A stretch of DNA of 13,010 nt. It comes from an uncultured Eubacteriales bacterium (GTDB lineage: Bacteria > Bacillota > Clostridia > Lachnospirales > Lachnospiraceae). Below the pieces are notes generated by a model. The model saw only the letters and a list, made by a program, of their open reading frames with translations, ran no database searches and had not been told where the DNA came from. The DNA is taken from assembly GCA_949297565.1 (NCBI GenBank), contig CASFUI010000296.1:1-13010 (forward strand), written 5' to 3'. Shown one piece after another: positions 1 through 6,969 of the stretch (position 1 is the stretch's first letter; each line of letters opens with the position of its first letter). The position numbers and the translations under genes are program-made.

Positions 1-370
1 AAATTGTCTCACACTGTGATGAGTAGTTTATACAATATTGAACATTATTATATAACTCTTTAAAAAAGTTTCTGTCTGAAAAAATAAAACCTGTATATGT
101 ATTCTCATCAAATTCTTTTGAAAAAGTTTCTTCAGATATAATTTTTTCAAGCCTTATATACTCATTATAAATATAACTGATTTTTTCTGATGTTATTTTT
201 CCACTTACCTTATCATATATTCTGTCTGTCCCTGTTTTATAATGTATTGCCTCAAGCGAATTATTTTTTTTTACTATATTTGAACTGTAAATTCCATTAA
301 TCAGAACAGAAAGCAAAATAATAAAAATAACAATCTTCTTATTTATAAGTTTATTTATTTCAAAACGCAT
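1..370 (-). CDS. Probable ABC-2-type permease subunit, N-terminal part (cut by window edge)
   Basis: An open frame begins with ATG at 370-368 and stays open for 123 codons to the left edge, so the gene is partial. The product starts MRFEINKLINKKIVIF, a short basic cytoplasmic tail. One hydrophobic segment follows at about residues 13-29, then a charged, soluble-looking stretch (about 30-123) that would lie outside the cell. One N-terminal helix followed by a large extracellular loop is a common layout in ABC-2-type permeases that pair with YtrB/CcmA-like ATPases. The start overlaps the last 11 bases of the ATPase gene, and an AGAGG ribosome site lies 6 bases upstream inside that gene, so translation is probably coupled. 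The role as transport partner is inferred from position; too little is present to name a family or substrate. Confidence 0.7.
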   Translation of the reverse strand, partial: MRFEINKLINKKIVIFIILLSVLINGIYSSNIVKKNNSLEAIHYKTGTDRIYDKVSGKITSEKISYIYNEYIRLEKIISEETFSKEFDENTYTGFIFSDRNFFKELYNNVQYCINYSSQCETI

Positions 371-1259
371 TTTTCGCCTCTTCAATCTTTTTTCCATAAA
401 AATATAAAAATGCATCTTCTAATCCCGGCTGTTCATGCACTGCATTTTCTGACGGAATAATATCTGAAATTATTTTAAGCTCATATCCGTTTTTTTCAGA
501 ATTCTGACGGATATTAGATACAAGATATTTCTGTGTATAATAATTAATTTCATTTTCATTTTGAGCAACAACTCTCCACACATGCGCGCTCATTCTTCCG
601 GATAACTCTGAAATGTTATTAACCATTATTGCCTCTTTATTTTTTAAGAATATTGCTCTTGATGCAATACATTCTACATCTGAAACAATATGTGTAGCCA
701 GAATTACAATTTTATCTGCGCCAATCTGTGAAATTATATTGCGAAATCTTATTCTTTCATTAGGGTCAAGCCCTGCTGTCGGCTCATCTAATATTAATAC
801 TTCCGGATTATTAAGCAATGCCTGTGCAATTCCAAGTCTCTGCCTCATTCCACCTGAAAATGCTCCTATTTTTTTATTTTTTTCTTCGCTAAGATTTACA
901 AGTTTTAGCAATCTTTCAATTCTTTCCTTTAACTCACTCTTTTTTACAGCCTTTAATATTCCTATATATTCCAGAAAATTATATGCCGTAAAATTTTTAT
1001 AGAACTGAGGCATTTGAGGAAGGTAGCCGATATAATCATAATATCTGTCTCTCAGCTTTTTTATATCCTTTTCATTATAATATACTGTTCCTTTATCAGG
1101 TCTGTACAGCGCCGTTATTATATTAATTAAAGTTGTTTTTCCTGCTCCGTTAGGACCAAGAAGAGCTGTAACTCCTGTTGACAATGATAAATTTATATCA
1201 TTTAATATTTTATTTTTACCATATGAAAAATCTATATTTTCTAATTTTAATTCTGTCAA
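360..1259 (-). CDS. ABC transporter ATP-binding protein (ABC-2/CcmA type)
   Basis: This 299-residue protein is a complete ABC ATPase that would power a membrane permease from the cytoplasmic face. Visible motifs in order: Walker A GPNGAGKT (35-42), Q-loop Gln82, signature SGGMRQ (135-140), Walker B VLILDEP (154-160) with catalytic Glu159, and H-loop His190. After about residue 205 comes an extra C-terminal domain of about 90 residues, as in drug, peptide and bacteriocin exporter or immunity ATPases. The start is TTG at 1259-1257, with AGAGGTG eight bases upstream. The in-frame TAA of the preceding lipoprotein gene at 1278-1280 rules out any longer start. The gap to that gene is 18 bases, and the next gene overlaps the end by 11, so it sits inside an operon. 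Substrate and direction of transport cannot be read from the sequence; export is more likely because no solute-binding protein is evident. Confidence 0.93.
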   Translation of the reverse strand: MTELKLENIDFSYGKNKILNDINLSLSTGVTALLGPNGAGKTTLINIITALYRPDKGTVYYNEKDIKKLRDRYYDYIGYLPQMPQFYKNFTAYNFLEYIGILKAVKKSELKERIERLLKLVNLSEEKNKKIGAFSGGMRQRLGIAQALLNNPEVLILDEPTAGLDPNERIRFRNIISQIGADKIVILATHIVSDVECIASRAIFLKNKEAIMVNNISELSGRMSAHVWRVVAQNENEINYYTQKYLVSNIRQNSEKNGYELKIISDIIPSENAVHEQPGLEDAFLYFYGKKIEEAKNAF

Positions 1260-1277
1260 AACGACTTCACCTCTGGG

Positions 1278-2468
1278 TTAAAATTTATAAAAATACGTTT
1301 TAATTTTTTCATCTTCCATAAATGAAATTGTGAAACCATTGTATTTTTCAGATATTGATTGTGAAATCACCGTTATTTTTTCTTGTATTTCTGTTTCTTT
1401 TTTATAAACTATTTCATCTTTTTCCGTATCATATACAACAAAAACCATCAAATTGTCTGTTATATCTGAAAAAAATATATATTTTCCGTTCTCGGATATT
1501 ATTTTTGTGTATCCGCTAATCCACTGATAATCTCCGAGATCAATAACCTTTGTTTCTAACTTTTCTGCATCTAATAATAACATTTCTGTTATCCTATAAT
1601 TATAATTAGAATCATCCTTTTTACTCAAAAAAAGTCCACCGTTGTATGAGCTTCTCTCACTGTCATAATCATAGACAATATTTTTCACTTTTCCGCTATT
1701 GTCAATTAAACAATAGATTCCACTGGTTTGTTCATTCTGAAAATTATCTTTATATCCGTTACCACAAAATACGTATCCTTCTTCTCCCTGCTCCACTCTA
1801 TATATTGAAGATATACTATATGAGGTCAAATCTGCAATTAATTCTTCCTGCTGTGTTCTTATATTATATCTGTAAAGAAGACACTCTTCATCTTCTGTTA
1901 AAGCATAGAAAACATAATCACTGCTGTAACAGAAGTTATCTAATATTTGCTTGTCTTCCTTTACACTGTAACTTCCTATCATGCTTGTTTTAATAGTTCC
2001 GTCTTCCTGTAATTCATATATATACCTATTGTAGGTTTTATCATAATATCCGCTTGATGAAACCTCTTCATCATGTGCAAGTCCCCTGTCACACATCCAT
2101 AAAAAATCTCCTGTCTTTATAATTGACGGAATAAAAACCATTTTTTCTTTTTCTATTTTTTTTTCGTTATAATTAATCGGATATATTTCATACCCCTCCA
2201 TTGTTGGAAGAACAAACATGCCCTTATCAAGAAAAATTTTATATCCGACCATTTTTTCAGTATTCACATCAAATAATTCTGATATGTCGTATATATTATC
2301 ACCCACACTTTCAAAACCCTCAGTAAATTCACCACTATATGTCAATTTCTGTGTGTTGCTTTCTGTTTCGGTATTAATTTCAGTTTTATCAGAATCCGTA
2401 TGATTTTTTGAGGCACACCCATAAAACATAAAGATGCAGAAAATAAAAAAATAAATTACTTTTTTCAT
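1278..2468 (-). CDS. Putative lipoprotein, possibly beta-propeller-like, unknown function
   Basis: I do not recognise this family. The preferred start is ATG at 2468, giving 396 residues. It has an AGAGGA ribosome site seven bases upstream and yields a clean signal peptide, MKKVIYFFIFCIFMFYGC, with the lipobox-like FYGC at Cys18. A longer frame from a GTG at 2528 adds 20 residues, but its first part is just the translation of a hairpin (2497-2523), so I reject it. After the Cys comes a Ser/Thr/Asn/Glu-rich linker (about 19-42). The remainder is a run of short beta-strand-like segments, rich in Tyr, Ile and Phe with Asp/Asn turns (for example YIYELQEDG and YIFFSDITD), suggestive of a propeller on the outer face of the membrane. 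The FYGC box is less typical than LxGC. It lies 18 bases before the ABC ATPase, so a role tied to that transporter is plausible but inferred. Confidence 0.8.
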   Translation of the reverse strand: MKKVIYFFIFCIFMFYGCASKNHTDSDKTEINTETESNTQKLTYSGEFTEGFESVGDNIYDISELFDVNTEKMVGYKIFLDKGMFVLPTMEGYEIYPINYNEKKIEKEKMVFIPSIIKTGDFLWMCDRGLAHDEEVSSSGYYDKTYNRYIYELQEDGTIKTSMIGSYSVKEDKQILDNFCYSSDYVFYALTEDEECLLYRYNIRTQQEELIADLTSYSISSIYRVEQGEEGYVFCGNGYKDNFQNEQTSGIYCLIDNSGKVKNIVYDYDSERSSYNGGLFLSKKDDSNYNYRITEMLLLDAEKLETKVIDLGDYQWISGYTKIISENGKYIFFSDITDNLMVFVVYDTEKDEIVYKKETEIQEKITVISQSISEKYNGFTISFMEDEKIKTYFYKF

Positions 2469-2496
2469 ATGACAATCCTCTTGAATATATATTACA

Positions 2497-2523
2497 AACA
2501 GTAGACGCAGCACGTCTACTGTT
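2497..2523. repeat. Perfect 11-bp inverted repeat (hairpin) between two operon genes
   Basis: AACAGTAGACG (2497-2507) and CGTCTACTGTT (2513-2523) are exact reverse complements around a 5-base loop. The element lies between the small secreted-protein gene (stop at 2557) and the start of the propeller-like lipoprotein (2468). There is no run of T after it on the minus strand (TTTGTAATAT follows), so it is not a standard terminator. It could be an RNA-processing or stabilising hairpin, a weak attenuator, or a small mobile repeat. It stands out because the surrounding spacer is nearly all A and T. Confidence 0.75.
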
Positions 2524-2556
2524 ATCACCCTCTAAATAGATTTTTATTATTAAATA

Positions 2557-3006
2557 TTATTCCTCTGCGTAACAATATGTATTTGATGTATATACTGCTT
2601 CTCCATATGTGTATATCGCCTCATGGCAGCCATACATTAAATATTTATTACTATATGAAGAGGTATCACCTATATTAAAAAATTCATAATACCAATATGT
2701 CATATTCTCTCCCCACACAGTATCAGTTTTCTCATCTCCTAAATAATTACCAGAACGATAATCGTACGTTTCAACATTCGCACGTATATACCCATTGCTT
2801 AAAGCATTCTCAACATTTACTGAAAACTCCATCTGGTATCTGTCGATAGCATATCCCTTTTCTAATGTTCCGGTTAATTTACCAAAATATGAAATATTTT
2901 TTGATGCTTCAACTTTTTGAGAAGCAGAAATTTTTACCGGAAAAGATATAAATACTATCGATGCGAGCATGCATATAAAAGCCGACTTAAAACATTTTTT
3001 TAACAT
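2557..3006 (-). CDS. Small secreted tyrosine-rich protein, unknown function
   Basis: I do not recognise this 149-residue protein. It starts at ATG 3006 with AGAGGGG eight bases upstream. Residues 1-28 form a Sec signal peptide: basic MLKK, a hydrophobic core, and a likely cut after ISA at Ala28. There is no lipobox and no second membrane segment, so the roughly 121-residue mature part should be released or loosely cell-associated. The mature part holds 18 tyrosines and two cysteines (Cys127, Cys145) that could form a disulfide, and looks beta-rich. The segment SSYSNKY with a following His (116-128) faintly resembles the SSAYSNYHHGSKTH region of lactococcin 972, and ABC transporter genes lie downstream, but this similarity is too short to assign a family. 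It lies between two lipoprotein genes in the same operon, so it may be an exported ligand or effector of that system. Confidence 0.78.
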   Translation of the reverse strand: MLKKCFKSAFICMLASIVFISFPVKISASQKVEASKNISYFGKLTGTLEKGYAIDRYQMEFSVNVENALSNGYIRANVETYDYRSGNYLGDEKTDTVWGENMTYWYYEFFNIGDTSSYSNKYLMYGCHEAIYTYGEAVYTSNTYCYAEE

Positions 3007-3060
3007 AATTTGTACCCCTCTTTCTTAAATTTTATATTAAATAGTTTTCTATTTAGAAAG

Positions 3061-4095
3061 CTAATTTCCTGTAACAAGTGTAATAACTCTTATTCTGCAA
3101 CTTAAACTTGTTATTTTTTCTGACTTTGGCACTGCTAATATAAATAAACTGTTATACTCCCCAAGATTATATTTTTCTTTATCTAACTGTGATAAATCAA
3201 TTATAAATTTTTTTTTTGTAATATATTTTCCATCTTTTATTTCAAATATCGCGTTAAAATCTTTATAATCTACATTTACTCCATTGATGAATGCTGTTAA
3301 GTTATATTCTTCATTGCCTCCCCCACAGCCTTCAATAATAAATTTTACTTTGTCCTGATTACTTTCTATATAATTTTTTATTTCTTCCCCTTCTTCATTT
3401 TTTAATACAAAATCTATGTTTTTAAGCGTATTTCTGTAATTTCCTCTGGAATCATATACCCTTGCGTCATACTCCTCCTGCGACATTTCAACTGAATTAA
3501 CATATTGATATGTATTATCACTCTGACTTTCAGAATCCGTCAACATATTAAGCTTTATTGGTAAAATCTGGTTCATATTTGTATCATGCCCATAAGTATA
3601 AACAGCCTTGTTCGGCTTTGTCTCAGGATTAAGCACATATAAAAACCTTAAAGTCAGTTTATCTCCTTTTTTTCCTTTATCGGGAACAAAACTTATTTCA
3701 TACACCTCTCTGGTATTTTCCACTACATTGAAAACATGACTATAACCTTCTATTCCTGTATCCTCCTCTCTGTACTGATGCATCTGGCCATCTATAAACA
3801 AATATATTCCAATACTGAAATCTTTTCCCTGGTTATCAATATAGCAGTGTACTTTAACAGGGTTTCCGTCATAGCTTAATTCCTGGTCCTCACTTTTAAA
3901 TTCTTCAATTCCAAAACCAAACATATAGTCATAATCATCAGTATAATTTTCTTTATCTTGACTTTCTTCAATTTTTATTTCACCGAGTTCTTGCGTAATA
4001 TTTTCCTCATCACTGCCGGTGTTATTTTTTCCTGCACATCCTGTAAAAGCAATTAATATAACTGTAAATAATAAAATATATAACCTTTTTCTCAT
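3061..4095 (-). CDS. Putative lipoprotein with beta-rich Ig-like appearance, unknown function
   Basis: This is the first gene of the left operon. The preferred start is ATG at 4095 (344 residues), with AGGGTGG eight bases upstream. A GTG at 4107 would add four residues but overlaps that ribosome site. The N-terminus MRKRLYILLFTVILIAFTGC is a lipoprotein signal with the box FTGC at Cys20, followed by a flexible Asn/Ser/Glu-rich linker. Two beta-rich halves seem present: about 55-155 (with IYLFIDGQ and YEISFVPDKGKKGDKLTLRF) and about 185-340 (with YNLTAFINGVNV). Alternating strands and DG/NG turns suggest Ig-like or CARDB-like folds, but this is a visual judgement. The post-Cys sequence GCAGKNNTGSDE resembles GCASKNHTDSDK of the other lipoprotein in the cluster. 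No catalytic motif was seen; binding or sensing at the membrane surface is possible. Confidence 0.8.
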   Translation of the reverse strand: MRKRLYILLFTVILIAFTGCAGKNNTGSDEENITQELGEIKIEESQDKENYTDDYDYMFGFGIEEFKSEDQELSYDGNPVKVHCYIDNQGKDFSIGIYLFIDGQMHQYREEDTGIEGYSHVFNVVENTREVYEISFVPDKGKKGDKLTLRFLYVLNPETKPNKAVYTYGHDTNMNQILPIKLNMLTDSESQSDNTYQYVNSVEMSQEEYDARVYDSRGNYRNTLKNIDFVLKNEEGEEIKNYIESNQDKVKFIIEGCGGGNEEYNLTAFINGVNVDYKDFNAIFEIKDGKYITKKKFIIDLSQLDKEKYNLGEYNSLFILAVPKSEKITSLSCRIRVITLVTGN

Positions 4096-4172
4096 ATATT
4101 TATCCACCCTCTAACTTTTATAAAACTTTCTGATAATTTTATTATATATTAATTTTTTTTCATAAATTAATG

Positions 4173-4201
4173 ATTGTAAAAAATAGCGGTTTCTTTGTAA
4201 A
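4173..4201 (-). promoter_or_regulatory. Predicted sigma-A promoter of the lipoprotein/ABC operon
   Basis: Read on the minus strand, the -35 is TTTACA (4201-4196) and the -10 is TACAAT (4178-4173), each 5/6 to consensus, with the ideal 17-base spacer. Transcription would start near 4166, giving a leader of about 70 bases before the first lipoprotein ATG at 4095. The promoter lies just downstream of the gyrA terminator, which fits an independent operon. A perfect TATAAT at 4219-4214 is another possible -10 but lacks a fair -35. No operator-like repeat was seen. Confidence 0.65.
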
Positions 4202-4250
4202 AACTGGTATAAAATTATAGAATATGCTATATAAATAATTTACTTAATAT

Positions 4251-4300
4251 AAAAATCCGGATGTTGAGATATTTTATTTCCCAACATCCGGATTTTTTTT
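4251..4300 (-). terminator. Strong rho-independent terminator after gyrA (U-tracts on both strands)
   Basis: The arms 4251-4266 (AAAAATCCGGATGTTG) and 4282-4297 are perfect 16-base reverse complements around a 15-base loop. On the minus strand the stem is followed by TTTTT and lies about 25 bases past the gyrA stop, so it should end the dnaN-gyrA transcript. On the plus strand eight T follow, so it could also stop transcription entering from the left, although no plus-strand gene is seen nearby. The rest of the 229-base gap (4096-4324) holds the promoter of the next operon and AT-rich leader; nothing else was found. Confidence 0.9.
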
Positions 4301-4324
4301 ACGCTATAATACTAAATTATAAAT

Positions 4325-6946
4325 CTATTTTTCCTTATCTTCCTCAGCTCTGTTAAGCAGTTCTTCTATTGATGCGTCAAGCTCGCTTTTTTTCTCAGTG
4401 CTTTCAATTTCCTGCGACAACTCTGAAACTTCAGAACTCTGTGTTTCTGTTTCGGCAGAATCATCAAAACCATCTGCTTCTTTGTCATTTTCATCGACTG
4501 GTTTTCTGCGGACTTTTGCTATTGTTGCAACCGTAACTCCATCATCAAGATTTATAAGCTTTACGCCTGAGGTTATTCTTCCTAGAATAGAAATATCAGA
4601 ACATTTAAGCTGAATAATAATTCCATCTGTAGTGATTAGCATAACCTCTCTCGTGTCATCGACAGCCTTAACTCCTACGACATTTCCGGTTTTTTCATTA
4701 ATCTTATAACACTTTACGCCTTTGCCGCCCCGGTGCTGTACTGCAAACTCATCAATATCAGTTCGTTTTCCCAGACCGTTTTCAGATACTATAAGCAAGG
4801 AATCTCCCTGTTTGTCAAGCTGCATTCCTACAACCTCATCCTCGTCAAGAAGATTCATTCCGATTACACCCATAGCGCTTCTTCCTGTCGGTCTGACATC
4901 CGTCTCCTTAAAACGTATACACTGTCCAAGTTTTGTGACAAGAATAACATCGCATTGACTGTCTGTTAGCTTAACCTCAATAAGCTCGTCATCATCGCGC
5001 ATATTTATTGCCTGAATACCTGTCTTTCGTATATTTGCGAACTCTCTTATAGGTGTTTTTTTGACAATTCCCTTCTTAGTTGCCATAAACATATTGTCTT
5101 TATCTTCAATCTTCTTTGCGTCTATAGGTATGACGGCTGTGATTTTCTCGCCCGGCTGAAGCTGCAAGAGATTGATAATTGCCGTTCCTCTCGAAGTTCT
5201 TCCTGCCTCAGGAATCTCATATGCCTTTAATTTATAAGCTCTTCCCGTATTTGTAAAGAATGTAAGAAAATGGTGAGACGTCGTCATGAAAAGGTCCTTT
5301 ATATAGTCCTCTTCTATCGTCTGCATACCCTTTATTCCCTTTCCGCCTCTGTTCTGACTCTTGAAATTATCAGGCGTCATTCTCTTAATATAGCCGAGAG
5401 TTGTCCTTGCAATCACAACAGGCTCATCAGGAATTAAATCCTCCATTGACAAATCATATTCATCATAACCTATAGATGTCCTTCTTTCATCACCGTATTT
5501 ATCAGCGATAAGAGAGATCTCCTGCTTGATTACCCCGAGAAGTTTTTTCTTATCCGAGAGTATTTCTTTGTACTCGGCAATTTTTGCAAGAAGCTCATTC
5601 AGCTCTGCTTCGAGCTTTTCTCTTTCCAGACCTGTAAGAGCCCTGAGACGCATATCTACAATAGCCTGAGCCTGCGCATCGGTAAGTTCAAATTCCGACA
5701 TGAGACTTTCTTTTGCTATCTGAACATTTTTAGAGCCTCTGATGATTGTTATAACTCTGTCAATATTATCAAGAGCAATCATCAAGCCCTCTAATATATG
5801 CGCTCGCTCCTCAGCCTTATTCAAATCATACTGAGTTCTCCTTGTGACAACGTCCTCCTGATGCAGAAGGTAATATTTTAACATATCAAGGATATTTAAA
5901 ATTTTCGGCTCATTATTTACAAGGGAGAGCATAATTACTCCGAATGTATCCTGAAGCTGAGTGTGCTTGTAGAGCTGATTTAATACAATATTAGGATTAA
6001 CGTCTCTTCTCAGCTCTATACAGATGCGCATTCCCTGACGGTCTGACTCATCTCTCAAATCAGTAATTCCGTCAATTTTCTTATCTCTTGCAAGCTCAGC
6101 CATTTTCTCTATCAGCCTCGCCTTATTGACCATATACGGAAGCTCGGTAACTACAATTCTGTTTTTGCCGTTCTGCATAGGCTCAATATCTGTCACGGCA
6201 CGCACTTTAATTTTAGCGCGCCCGGTTCTGTAAGCCTCCTCTATGCCCATTTTTCCGATAATAGTACCTCCTGTCGGAAAATCTGGACCCTTTATAATCT
6301 CAAGTATTTCCTCTATTGTTGTATCCCTGTCATTATCTATTTTGTTGTCGATAATTTTTACAACTGCTCCTATTACCTCCCTGAGATTATGCGGAGGAAT
6401 GTTTGTCGCCATACCTACGGCAATGCCTGAAGTTCCGTTTACCAGAAGATTAGGGTATCTTGACGGTAAAACTACCGGCTCTTTTTCCGTCTCGTCAAAG
6501 TTAGGTACGAAATCGACTGTATTTTTATTTATATCAGCAATCATCTCCATAGAAATTCTGCTGAGTCTCGCCTCTGTATATCTCATAGCCGCTGCGCCGT
6601 CGCCGTCAACAGAACCGAAATTGCCATGGCCATCCACAAGCGGATAGCGCGTGTTGAAATCCTGCGCCAGCTTCACCAGTGCTTCATAGATAGATGAGTC
6701 TCCGTGAGGATGATATTTACCCATTGTGTCGCCGACAATACGCGCACACTTTCTGTGCGGCTTGTCAGGTCCGTTATTCAGCTCTATCATCGAATATAAA
6801 ATTCTTCTCTGAACAGGTTTCAAACCATCTCTCACATCAGGAAGCGCTCTCGATGCAATAACACTCATGGCATAGTCTATATAATAGCTTTCCATGGTTT
6901 TCTGCATATCTACATCATGAATCTGGTCAAAGATATGTTCATCCAT
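4325..6946 (-). CDS. gyrA: DNA gyrase subunit A
   Basis: GyrA is the DNA-cutting and rejoining subunit of gyrase. With GyrB it forms the A2B2 enzyme that adds negative supercoils using ATP. The 873 residues are a normal full length. The breakage-reunion domain carries the catalytic tyrosine Tyr123 in AAMRYTEARLS. The quinolone-determining loop HPHGDSSIYE keeps Ser84 and Glu88, the usual susceptible-type residues. The C-terminal DNA-wrapping beta-pinwheel begins near residue 505 and holds the GyrA-box as QNRGGKG (531-537), with Asn where Arg is usual. This box separates GyrA from ParC. A second RGGKG occurs at 739-743. Residues about 816-873 are an acidic, Ser/Glu-rich tail. The start is ATG at 6946 with GGAGG six bases upstream. 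It lies 23 bases after gyrB and ends before the strong terminator. Confidence 0.98.
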   Translation of the reverse strand: MDEHIFDQIHDVDMQKTMESYYIDYAMSVIASRALPDVRDGLKPVQRRILYSMIELNNGPDKPHRKCARIVGDTMGKYHPHGDSSIYEALVKLAQDFNTRYPLVDGHGNFGSVDGDGAAAMRYTEARLSRISMEMIADINKNTVDFVPNFDETEKEPVVLPSRYPNLLVNGTSGIAVGMATNIPPHNLREVIGAVVKIIDNKIDNDRDTTIEEILEIIKGPDFPTGGTIIGKMGIEEAYRTGRAKIKVRAVTDIEPMQNGKNRIVVTELPYMVNKARLIEKMAELARDKKIDGITDLRDESDRQGMRICIELRRDVNPNIVLNQLYKHTQLQDTFGVIMLSLVNNEPKILNILDMLKYYLLHQEDVVTRRTQYDLNKAEERAHILEGLMIALDNIDRVITIIRGSKNVQIAKESLMSEFELTDAQAQAIVDMRLRALTGLEREKLEAELNELLAKIAEYKEILSDKKKLLGVIKQEISLIADKYGDERRTSIGYDEYDLSMEDLIPDEPVVIARTTLGYIKRMTPDNFKSQNRGGKGIKGMQTIEEDYIKDLFMTTSHHFLTFFTNTGRAYKLKAYEIPEAGRTSRGTAIINLLQLQPGEKITAVIPIDAKKIEDKDNMFMATKKGIVKKTPIREFANIRKTGIQAINMRDDDELIEVKLTDSQCDVILVTKLGQCIRFKETDVRPTGRSAMGVIGMNLLDEDEVVGMQLDKQGDSLLIVSENGLGKRTDIDEFAVQHRGGKGVKCYKINEKTGNVVGVKAVDDTREVMLITTDGIIIQLKCSDISILGRITSGVKLINLDDGVTVATIAKVRRKPVDENDKEADGFDDSAETETQSSEVSELSQEIESTEKKSELDASIEELLNRAEEDKEK

Positions 6947-6969
6947 TATTAACCTCCACTGTTATTTAC

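Noticed and set aside
613..1002. 129-codon open frame on the plus strand inside the ABC ATPase gene
   Set aside because: It is antisense to the Walker B and signature motifs of a clear ABC ATPase and has no convincing ribosome site.
2469..2528. 20-residue N-terminal extension of the second lipoprotein from a GTG start
   Set aside because: It largely translates the hairpin spacer, lacks a ribosome site at proper distance, and would bury the lipoprotein signal peptide.
4214..4219. Perfect TATAAT (minus strand) as the main promoter of the left operon
   Set aside because: The hexamer 17 bases upstream is TAAATT, a poor -35; the TTTACA-17-TACAAT pair at 4173-4201 is better.
6243..6647. 134-codon open frame on the plus strand inside gyrA
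   Set aside because: It is antisense to the strongly conserved breakage-reunion domain of gyrA, including the catalytic tyrosine region, and its translation shows no coherent protein; it is a codon-bias shadow.
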